Assembly: GCF_910589235.1 (NCBI RefSeq)
Contig: NC_060961.1
Span: 186,001-250,000 of the forward strand
Reading direction: 5' to 3'
From: Vespa crabro
Taxonomy: Eukaryota > Arthropoda > Insecta > Hymenoptera > Vespidae
DNA length: 64,000 nt
The notes under the pieces are model-generated. The model searched no databases. It worked only from the letters and a program-made list of their open reading frames with translations, and was not told the origin of the DNA. The position numbers were made by a program, and so were the translations under genes. Of this stretch, positions 26,262 to 38,153 are shown one piece after another (within the stretch, counting starts at the first letter, position 1; each line of letters starts with the position of its first letter).

Positions 26262-29200
26262 GTGCCGCGGCTCGAGGAACAACAGGATACGTCCGAGCGA
26301 AGGATTTTTATTGCTCGCCGCAGGCTCCTCGTCGTCGCTTGCGACTAAACGTATCGATCCTGCTTTGTCCGTATTTGGAAAAAAAGCTACGCGTCTATGC
26401 ATCTACATATATTCCTATCTACGTACGAACGCGGCATGTATGCATATGTACTGCGAGTGGATCGACTCGAATCGACTATTTGTAAAGGCTCGAAACGCGA
26501 AGGTTATAAAAGTATAAAAATGAAATATGGCACTCGTATAGGTATTTCAGGATGCGAGAAATGGAAGCTCCACGTTATCGTTAACGTGGGGCCTGATCGA
26601 TTAATTGAGGCCAATTCAAAATGGACAAACGGAATGGAATATTTCTGTTCAACTTGTAGTACATTTTAGTCCATTGCCGTTTCATCTTGAAGCCCTACTA
26701 TAAATAATTTTCTACGAGAGCTTTCACCGATAAATATTCGACGTAAAGCGACGCGCGCACTCCCATACTGAAAGGAACACCATCGATGAACGCAAAAAGG
26801 TTACTCCGTATGTACGGGACAGTTAAAGGGTAGGTATTTGCCGATGGAAATGGCATTCACGTGGGTTACCTTGAAGGTTTATTTATTTAAGAATTTACAG
26901 TGCGCGGTCGTTGGTTTTTGAAATTTATCGCAGAAACGAAGATAGAGAAGGAAGATAATGACTCAGAAGCGTTACATCATCCTGTTTCCTTCTATAAAAG
27001 TACATTGACTTTTATTTCTTATCTTTTGGACAGAGCGACACTCGTTATTTACACCGTGTTTGAACGGTACCGTATACACGTTTCTTTCCTTCGTTGTAAA
27101 CGTTTCGTCCGAAGCGATTAAAATGTAGTTAAAATGTCGCGCGAAACCAAGAAACTCGCATAAATGCGGATGCGATTATAACGAACGAACGAACGAACGA
27201 ACGAACGAACGAACGAACGAACGAATTTTCGAAGTGGTATCCTACAATTTAAATCGTTATGTTTCCGATAGAACCGAGTAACGTAACACGATAATGGTAC
27301 AGCAAAAGTACTAAAAGTACTACTGCTGTGTGTACGAGTAAATTCATCTAGCTCGACTTTAAATAGAAGCTTGGTCGTAATAGCCAAAGGTGAATGGAAG
27401 GAAAGGCTTGCGTAAAACTTTTTCTTTTGGTATTTCTTTTCGTTTCCTACCAGCGAACAACAACTGGAAATGGTAACGTTTGCTTTGGCGCAATCGCGAC
27501 GCGTGCAATTTGCAGGAAGGGAGGAGGATGACAAGGACGTCGAGCGCTGCTCCTCGGCATTGCTTTTCAACGGTGCGTAGACAGCCTGACGAAGAAAGCG
27601 TCGGTGAGAGCGAACGAATATCCTTTTCAATGGGGCCGACGAGTGCCCACAGGCCTCTCTCATTCTCTTTTTCTCCTCTTCGCTCGCCATCCCCTTACAT
27701 TTGCTTTTTTTCCTTTTTTACCTTTTACTTTATCCTCCATATACCCTTGCTCTTCTTTCCTCTCGTTGCTCGTTCTCACCCACGTGACTCTCCACGATGC
27801 TCGCGAGATATTCCTTCGCCACACTTTTTCTCTATACTCTGCCCTTTTTGCCTCCCCCTCTTTCCCCATCTTTACCGTCAACGAGAACCATCTACAACGT
27901 ATCGTTCCGTGCTCGGTATGTGGGTCATGAGGAATGAACCCCTATATACGCGAAAAAAAGACGATCATTCGAGAGGGAGAGAGAGGACGAGCGAATATAT
28001 TTCTACGCATAAGGAATTGAAACTGACGCTATTTTATGCGAGTACGATAATTCTCGATAGTAGCAGTAAGCGCGTTCACAGGAGAAAGAGTTTAAAGATG
28101 TTGTAGAATTTTTAATGCGCCGAATAATGCGAATAATACGCTCATCCGCAAGAGATTATCTCTCGGAACTCGTACTACCGAAGGGAGATTACGTTTGTAG
28201 CCGGTTGCTACCGTACTCGTCTCTCCCATTCTCCTACGATGCGTACGATAAAATTGATAAAATAACTGAGAAAAGGCGAGCTAAATCTGGAGGCTTACTG
28301 CGTAATCGCCTTTACCTTTTAAATATTCCAAGTTCGACGCTTTTATGTACTTTTTAGATTCTCCTTATAATCTCGTGTGTGCACTTTGTTAATATTATCG
28401 GACAATGATAATACTCGAGGCGACGTTAAAATTTAGGACATAAGCGTAGGAATAAAAAAATATCGATAATTGTCGGGCGTAAACAACGGTGTCGGTAAGA
28501 AATGTTAGAAAACGCGTCAAAGAGAATTTCGAGATACCGACGGAGCCGAGCGAGCGATACTACGTGTTTCAAGTTGTACTTAAAAACTTGAGATTGAAGG
28601 ATCGTTTCTCATTTATTTGCGCCACGCGAGAACAAAGGCGCAAAGCCAGCGGGTAAATTCAATCCAACATTTTATGCCACCGTATTCTGCATTCGAAAGA
28701 AATCGCAATTTTTTCCCTAAATTCTATTTTCGTCCTGGTGGTGGTTTTCTTTTTCTTCGCAAATCGCTTAATGGCTCGTCGTAGTCGCTCGCGTCCTGAT
28801 GAATGACACAACTAAACACAATGGCAACAGGAAATAATCGCGATAAGGTAATGAATGAAAGATTCGTACGATCCTCCTTGTTATGATACGATCCTTGAAT
28901 CGAATCGTTCGGCTAGATTACAAGTACCATGGACGAGGAAGGAATACCTTACGACGATCCACGCTTCGTCGAAATTCTGGAAGCTTGCCTGCACGTGGAA
29001 ATTGCCGCCTATAAAGAATCATACGGCAGTAAGAAATAATTTTACTTCTTTCGAGAGAGCACATTATCGTCCCCGATCGTCGAGTCAGGCGCATAAAACT
29101 TAGGTGAAATATATAACGACGATAGCGATTCTTTTCGCAGAAACTCAGGCTGAAATAAGGAAGATAAAAAGAAACGTTCTAATGAAGCTAGAGAAGAGAA

Positions 29201-32200
29201 AGGAGCTTAAGAAAAAGATAGAAGATGCGGAAGATGTAATATCGATGTCGAACGTTACTTTAAGAAGGTAGGTACTTGCCATTGATACTCGCTAACGGTG
29301 ATAAACGCGAGAGTGGAAAAAAGGACGGGTTCTTAGATGGATTTCTTACGACTCCGTTGTCAGATTGCGGGAAGATGTGAGAGAAACGAAACAAAGGATC
29401 GAACTGATCGAAGCGAATGCCGACGATCGTTCGAAATTAATGTCGTACGAGATGCAACGTTATCGAGAGATTCTAGATGAATACAAGAAAACTTGGCAAT
29501 CCTATCACGTAAGTAAACAACCGATCGTATTCTTGCGTACTTAATTTCATTTTCTTTCCCTTTCTCCTTTTTATCAATGACAGACCGAATACGAGGATTT
29601 TCCGTTGGCTAAGAAACGAAAGGAAAGGGAGACCGAGCTGAAGAAGGTTTGCATCGAGAAAATGGTATTGGAATTTAAGTTGAACGAGTTGAAGATAAAA
29701 TGCGAGCAAAAGAAGAAGATCGATGAAATAAGGACGAGGTTAAAAATAATAGAATTAGCTAAAGCGATGGTAAATAACGAGAAATTGGAGCGAAAATTGG
29801 TTGACCTGAGGAACGAAATCGATCATTGCAAGCGGCAACTGCATTCGAGGGAACTAGAGGTCTTTCCACGATCCCAGCCGCATTCAAATTTTCATTTCGC
29901 GGCATGCGTTATTTTTTTCTTTTTTTCTTCCTTCTGTCGTAGTTAAAGTCATTGCAAAGACGAGAAGAGGAGGATAGGAAGGAACGAGCGATGAAACTGT
30001 TGGAGATGCCACCGCCGAAAATAAATTTGTCACGGGTACGATTAAATTATTCGCGCAAGTGGCAAGATTTAGAGATAAGAAAAAAAATGCCACCCGTCGA
30101 TTCCGGTAATTGGACTTTGGCCCTAATAATATTATAACTTTCGCGACTTTTAACTCCCTAAAGGCTATATAAGAATAATTCATATTTCGTAGATTCGATG
30201 TCGGTTAACACGATCGCCTTGGAGGAGATGTGTATAAGCGACGATATTACCGCCGAAGATACGGGCAACAAGGATCTTGCCATTTCTATTTCGATGGACG
30301 ATCGAAAACGATCGACGAACAACCTTTTCTTCGACTATGAAATAAAGGAAAAGGGAACGCGCGATCCAAAGAGTACGGAAAATTTTGCGGTAGCAACGTC
30401 TTTGCAAAAGACGCAGAGCAAAATGTTAGCGTCCTTTTCGAGCAACGCGGAATCAATCGCCAAACAGACGAGCTTCAAAGGAAAAGACGAACAGAAACGA
30501 TCTACGATGCCGGTGGACGCGGAAGAAGAATGTGCTATTAATTACGAGGAAAATCGATTTCCGAACGATCTGTGCCAGCCGAAAAGGATGAAATTTGTTC
30601 GAAACGACGAAAAGGACGGTGAACATATAGATATCGAATTGTCGCAAACGTCGAAAAGGTCCACTCGCTATCCGCGAATCACAAAGATCGAGAAAGTGCA
30701 ATACGGTGTGACGTCTTTGACGAAACGCAAAAATGTACTACTCGACGCCTCGAAATCGTTCCTTTCTTCGAATAACTTCGATTATGAGACGAACGCGAGT
30801 CGTGCGACATCCTTCATGTTAAACGAAGCGCTTATGATCAAAGGTATTCGGCTAATTTATATTTTCCTTTTGATAATTGACTAATTGTCATATAGTTATA
30901 TTCCAAAATCGTGAAAATTAAATTATTTCCTTTAGATTTAAACGATTCGAAATCGGCCCAGCCTTCCATGTACGACGACAATTCGAGGAACTTTGAATTG
31001 TCCGATTGTGCGAATGCTTCGAATATACCCGATATAGATATAAATATGGAATCCGTCGATGTGAATTGCGAGAAAATCGATCGCCAGGAAGACGAGAAAG
31101 AAGCGTCGCCGCAAGTCACTCCTCGTAAGTACAATGTATCATTAGGTCGTCGATCGAGCCGACACTATTAGACTATATACTATATACATGTGTCTGTGTG
31201 TGTGTGTAATTATCTTTTTCCGTAGGTTTCAACTTCTCCGATCTGCTCAAACTGAAAACCGATAATAATTTTCGTATCTTTTGAAGTACCCAGTAAGTAA
31301 GTATTCCCGTTTGAGTTTCATAAAGCCATTAGTTTTTGACAACGGTTCGAACGAGATTTAACTCGTTACGTTCAATTAATGGACAAGACCAGCAAATGTA
31401 AAAGATATAAAAGAACGTTCATTAAGTACGAGCCATAGTTTTATTTTACTCGAGGAAACCTTTTATTTTACAACCATCCCGTAATATTGATATCGTTCGC
31501 AATTTTACTCGTATCGTTATAAAGTTAGTTAACGATATCGAATAACATTGGAGCAAAGCATTATGATCGCGTAGCGAGCTAACCAAAGAGTCCCTGTGCG
31601 AGAACCGACCGTATTAAATTTCACGCATCGCACAGCACCGAGTAACGCGATATATCTTATGTAAACTTTGATATAACTCGATGTACAAACGATACGTATT
31701 TTAGGACACGTTCGCTACTCGTCCTAATATAAAGATCGTTCGAAATCGATGTCAACTGGCGATAGATATTAATTAATGGGACCGTTTCTTTCTTTCTTTG
31801 TTTGTTTGTTTGTTTGTTTGCTTGTTTGTTTGTTTTTCCTCTTTTTTGGCTGGACTCGAAATAACGCTTCGTTAAACGTGGAAAAGATCGATTCGTTGTA
31901 AAGACACGTGAGCCAAGGAACATAGGCGAACGAACCATTTTCCTCTTATTTCTCTTTTTTTCTTTTCCCTTTTCTTTCTCACAGAAGCTAGTAGTACGAC
32001 ACTGACAGAGGCGAGCGAGCAAGTTCTTTTGAGCGATGTTCCACGAGTCGGAAGCGATCGATTTAATCGAGTCGATGAAACCGTTGGATGCCAGTGCTAT
32101 CCTTATCGAAGGGAAAACGCGAAGCGAGCCTTTTTTTTTTCTTTCTTTCTTTCTTTCTTATCTTACCTCTATCGGCCGCAAAATCTCTCGGTACTCCATT

Positions 32201-33204
32201 ACCCCACCCTCCCCTGCCCCCTTCGATCATAACAGATAGACCGTATTACGGATAGACCAAATTTCACGGCGAATTTATGCGGAAAGTACATTTGTCCCCA
32301 GTGCAAGAACAACTTGCGAATCATCGCATAGTATTTAGCTTTCGCATTTTCGAGTAGAGTCCCGTTCGGACATTAGCTCCCGTAACGAAAGCTGACCGTG
32401 TTACACACCGTCCGGTTGAGATTTCTGTTAAAGCACTGGAGTAAACCGTCCGTTGGAAAGTTAGCGAATGCCGCGGCGATTAAAATATAGCATACGTACG
32501 TAGTGCCGGAGGATGATATTCCAGGCAGCGTAGCATAAAGTTTGCGGCAATATCCGAAGGTTAGCCCCCGGCAATGTCTCTGGAAAACGTGACGTTATCT
32601 CTGCGCGTCGCAGCGCGTAAACAATTTCTGAACCTTTCTGAAATATTCAAATAACGTAGTCGAGCGTGACGAATGCCTCTCGTAACGAGGAAGATATTAG
32701 CGGCGTGTAGATTTTTCGAAAAGACCCTAAACTCGATCCAATTGGATTACGCGACGTAACGTAAGATCTCTGCTATAATTTAAGTTAATTGCAGGGTACA
32801 CTGCAGACGTGTATTCCCACTCGGGGAACAATCCGCTTTCGCATTCGGGTGTAACATAACGAACATCCTAGGGAAAGCCTGCGGATTAAGCCTGGTACGG
32901 GCGACGTTGCCGACGGCCTTTGCCGTATTCGTTGCATTCGGTCCTCGAAAGTCTCGCCTCGAGTGCTATACTCGAATGTATATACTTCACCGGCACGTTT
33001 TATTGCCCGCTCCTGCTGCTTTCTATATCGCAAGCGAGCTGCTTAGGACTCTTGGTCCCTCGACTCATGAATTTTCCTTCGAAATCCTTCCTACAAGGCG
33101 TCCTCTAGCGTGCGAAAACGTTTTCTAAATGACGATCGTTACCACCGGTACCGGCACCTTCCTCGCGTTCCATTATGTCCGCCATTATCGAGAAATTACC
33201 CACC

Positions 33205-33243
<39 letters not shown>

Positions 33244-36046
33244 GTCTCGGTTATATGAACTTTTTCATCGGGGAATATTGCCTCATTTCTAAAGCTACTA
33301 AACTCCCTTACATACTACGTACCTGTTATCAGCTAACCTATTATTATTAGTAAAATCTCTTTCTACGAGTTTACGTTTACGACGAAAAGGACGTTGATTG
33401 AGTTTAGATCGGAGATTAAGTTTCGCAAAGTTTTAGAAATCCTTCGAACGACGGATATTGGCGCATCGAGCATTGTTAACGACAGACATTGTTTAACGTT
33501 GCGCCTATGGTTATAAAAAGGTGAGGAGATACGAGGCAAAAGGCAAGAGACAGACGAAAAGACGATGAATGGCCTCGGCCAAACCGGGCCATTTTATCAC
33601 GATCTGTCGATAACACGGGCACTCGAGCAAAGAAAACGTCCATCGTCTTTTACAAATAGGTCGATTCCGTGCTTAGGACGGTCCGGTCCAGAAAGGTGGA
33701 ACGAGATTAAGAGCGTCGCGAGCAATAGAGAACAAAAAATTCGTCATATTTCTGCTGCGCAAGTTTTCTTTCCTTCGAAAAGCCCTCCAAACTATTGTAA
33801 TACGATTTTTGTAACATTCATTTTTTTCTTAATTATGGCCGTAGATATGGCGCAAAAAATATTATTCGCTCGACGAATCGATTCTGTCCTTTCGGACAGC
33901 CAACAGTTTCTACTTCGTAGGCGAGAGCACAACAATCCCATTAGCATCGTCGGTGCATTACTATTAGGGACGCGTCGCTCGTCCAGAAACCGCGAGCGGA
34001 GGTTAAATCGCGTGGAACCTCGTTTCACAACGGCCTGCAGATTCGAATTATTTACGGTAAATGGTAGAACGATGTTAACGAACGAATTCGCTTTGTTCGA
34101 TCGCATCTGTACGGAACGAGCAGGATGAGAAACGGCAAAGTTAAATGGAAAAACTCATTCGGTCAAGTTACTCGAATAAGGAAATCTTAACGCGCGAGGC
34201 CATCATTATATCGAAATCCCTAGATCCATGCTAGTCCCGTATTTAATAAACCCGAAATTCTTCTTTCGATCGGGGAAGAGCGAGGAGGTAGAGGAATATC
34301 GAAATGCGATACGTAAAAGCATTATTGCCGATATTAAATGCATTCGCGGCAATTGCGGCTTTGTAATAAATAGCGAATAAAAAGAAGCTCCTGTAAATTT
34401 CTAGAAGATCGTCGATTTCGTTCCGTTGGAATTTATATCGGTTCAAAGCCGCGAATCATTAATGGAATTCTCATTAATTCGGACGAAAACGGCAAATCCG
34501 GCAGTTCCGTAGCAAAATTCACGAATTGCCATTCGTTAATAATCACTATCATTGTCATTATCGTTATCGTCGAAATTGAAACTTTGGTATCGTATAGCCG
34601 CGAATTTACGAATTTACGGTGTAAAATTAAGACCGATGGGAATATGATAGAATCATTAAAAAGATAGACCTTTTACACCTTTCGCGGAAGTATAATCTTG
34701 TTGTCTTGCCAGTGAAGGTGGTTAAACGAAGACGATAAATATACGTCGTCTACCGATAAATACGCAAACCGATTACTTTCGTTTGTTCGATCGTTTGCGT
34801 AAACAACGGGAAAGTTCCCGGTTTAGGCTTTAGACGACGTTCCTTCTATCTTACTCTTGAAAATGAACGCTCGAACGTAATATGAAGGAACGCGAAGGGG
34901 TACTTGTGCGCCCTTGGAAAATCGATGAACGCATGAATATTAAAGCGTTCGCATTGACGTGGGCGCGTTAGCATAAATCGATACCTTCGCATAATGTACC
35001 GTCTTTTTGTTTTATTTTACGAAAGGACGAAGGAAAAGACGGTGGTCATATTTTCGATATTAAGCCAGGATGATCTGTCGAAAGTATTACTCACGCGAAC
35101 ATTGACGGACTTCGTCGCTTCCGTCTCCGCAGTCGTCGACGACATTGCAAACCTTGTTCAACGCGACGCAATGGCCGTTGTTGCATTGAAATTCGCTTCG
35201 CCGGCAGGAAAGGACCGCCGTCGCCATTAGAAAGCAGGAACAAATCAGCCGCTGCACGTCTGAAAGGAAAATACGATATGTGTGACAATTTTCTCCAACG
35301 TAGATAAGATTTCAGTTTAGCGCCGTCGGAGTTTGACGGGATATTCTAATAGCCGACTAACTAAGCTCTTGGCTTACGCGTTCGATGCCAAAGCGTTTCG
35401 GTTTCGAACGAGAGCATTACCGCATTGTTCGAATCCACAAGTGGATACTCCACCTTTTATTTCGTCCGCGACCTCGCGCGACAAGAGCCGTTTCTTTACA
35501 ATCGTCGTACCAGCCTCTAGACGTTACGTTCGCAGGAAAAAAAAGAAATTACACGACCTCGTTTAGACCTCGTTTCCTACTTTCTCGACTGCCCTTCGAC
35601 GTCAAACTCCTCTCTCTCTCTCTCTCACTCTCTTTGGGGATTATCGTTTCGACCGGAACGGGTACTTCGTGAAAACCGTATTAAGTGTCCCTCTTGGCCG
35701 TTGCTTTCTATCAATCGTTTCGCAATTCTCGTTGGTGGCTCGGCTCGATACGATGCGATCGAGCATTGCGATGGATCTTTTTGATCGTCTATAATAATCT
35801 TCCGATTAAATAAACGGCATATAGCAGATGAAACGCGTGTTGACAGAAGAAGCGAATCAGTTGACCAGGCTCCCTTTGCCATGGATTATATCGAGCTCGG
35901 ATTCGTATCGCGTTAACGCACGGCGCCGATAAATTCGACGTAGCCGTTATTAGCATGACCGGTAATAAGTCACGAGACGAACGGTAATAAGCGGTGTCGC
36001 GTATGCCATTCAACTCTGAAACGTCGATGCTCGTTCCGTTCTATCG

Positions 36047-36091
<45 letters not shown>

Positions 36092-36639
36092 TTGGCTCGC
36101 CATTTAGTAAGCCGGTTACATATTGAAATAAATCTGAACCCAACCGCGTTCGTTTCTCCTTCATTGTTAGTTACTCTACTCTCATTTTATTCTACGATAT
36201 TCCAATATCGCGTTCCATCGACGATGAGCGCTATCTTCTCTCTCCGCGAGGATATAGGCCTGGAACGTTGTTTAAAGCTGCCATCATAGCTGCAACGAGA
36301 AGAATCAACTTTCTCTTTTTCCCATCCTTCCTGGGCTCCCTCGTTCGTCGATCGATTAATTGCACCATCCGTTAATTGCCCGTTCGTTTGCCGAACGCAC
36401 CGACCATCGATACGAGATAGCGAGCACGACGAAAATCGAGTCGACCTTGTCGCAGAGGAACCGGGTTTTTTGCCAAACGCGATTTACCGTAACGCCTGAT
36501 AAACAAATAGGAGGAAGAGGAAATTGGCCTTTCACGACGTACGTCTATATCGTCTATATCGTCGTAATAGTACGAAGGGAGAGAAAAAGACAAATGGGTC
36601 AGCACTCCGACCGATTCCATTTAAAGTTGCGACTCGACT

Positions 36640-36695
<56 letters not shown>

Positions 36696-38103
36696 TCCTG
36701 CTCCGATGTATTCGTACGAATGTAAGAATCGGCCGGCTGCTAGCGACAACGGCCCCTCCCCCGCCTCCCTTATTTCCCAGAAGACTCTGTTTGCTCTCGA
36801 AGGCGCGAGGAAGAAGGAAGGAGAAAAAATAAATACAAATATTATACGAACCGAGTACGAGCCAATATTTGTTGTGTTTTTTCGTTGAGAGACGAGTACT
36901 AGGAAAGTTGGCCTTTGAGAAAAATTTTTTTCGTCTCTTTTATCAAGGACACAAAAGCATATACTACACACATAGCGTATACTACAGAGGTTTGGATTTA
37001 CGACCATCGAGAAACTTGGTGTCGACTTTGCGTTCTCGACGTTTCTTCGCTCCTTTTTCTGCTTCTTTTTTCTTTCTCCGCGACTCTCTCCAATCCAGAA
37101 GAAGAGGTACCAGAAGAGGTACCAGAAGAGGTACTACAAGTTTTCTATCCCCAAAGTATCGGGAATCGTCCACCGGGCCGTCACTGGTAGAAATTCCTTT
37201 TCTTCCTTTTGCCCTCTCGACTTGGCGCCTCTTTGCGCTTATCCGCGACGAAGAAATATCTTTTTTGTTAAGAAAAGTATCGAGCTGCGCGTATATTCCG
37301 CGAAGAAATTCGATTGAAAGCAACTCGTGAATATATCATTTGCTATATCCAGGAACGTCCTTATACATAGATACATGTGTTTCTATCATCGTTCGACGAT
37401 GCAAGAGATCTTGAATAAAAAATTGCTATTGGTTGCTCGATTTGGTCTATTCAGGGAAATGAAATTTTTTCATTGTTCCCGAAATGTCAAAGGTCGACTC
37501 GACGCGAAACTCTAGCTAGTCAGCAGAGTTTATCGGAGAGCTACCGTAATTGCTTGGAAAGTCCGAGCATTCCGGTATCTAAGGATAAGGAGGCAAAGTA
37601 ACGGAGAAAGAGGAAGATGGATGGATGGATGGAAAGAGAGCAAGAGCAAATTCTCGATTGGAAAGCTCGTCGTTGGAATATCCGGAGGCGTCGGACCGAA
37701 CTCGAGTACTCGCAAGTATTACGTGGATATCGATTGCAACTACGGACTGTCCTTCTCGGCTTACGATGAAATTGTTCTGTCAGCGATGTACCAGTCAAAT
37801 CTCTCTCTCTCTCTCTCTCTCTCTCGTCTTATCCGTTATTTCTTGGGCTTTCAAACGTCGCTTATTGCTACACCGAATTACGATAAAAATATTTACCAAT
37901 CTTTCGAAAAGCGTACAAGACCTTTCGTCGTAACGTTGCATTTAACTCGTCTCTTGCTTCTTTATTATTATTTTCTTTCCCTTACCTTTTCTTCGCTTTA
38001 TAGGTAACAAAAGTAAAAGAGCAAAATGTGCGCGAACAATAAAAGTCTCCGGAGCGAAAGCTCGAAAAGGTAACGGGTCTTTTAAAGTTGGGAATATTTC
38101 TTC

Positions 38104-38153
<50 letters not shown>

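Larger units (their letters stand above)
24311..28928. other. intron 2 of CUB gene, left part; no gene seen
   Basis: Intronic sequence between CUB exon 3 and the nested gene. It holds an (ATCG)n run at 25449-25475, short GA and CT runs near 26100 and 26240, and a (CGAA)n run at 27181-27225. The open frames seen (27118-27690 -, 27480-28106 +) overlap the CGAA repeat or pyrimidine tracts and show no family features. Confidence 0.5.
31285..35094. other. intron 2 of CUB gene, right part; no gene seen
   Basis: Begins with the nested gene's 3' flank (an ATTAAA at 31613-31618 could be its poly(A) signal). Then comes unremarkable intronic DNA with a (TTTG)n run at 31787-31836 and a (GA)n run at 33207-33241. 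The 187-codon open frame at 33565-34128 (+) has no recognisable domain and no support from splice sites. Confidence 0.5.

Noticed and set aside
33565..34128. 187-codon plus-strand open frame
   Set aside because: No recognisable family, flanked by no convincing splice sites, and overlaps a minus-strand open frame of similar quality; chance is the simpler explanation.
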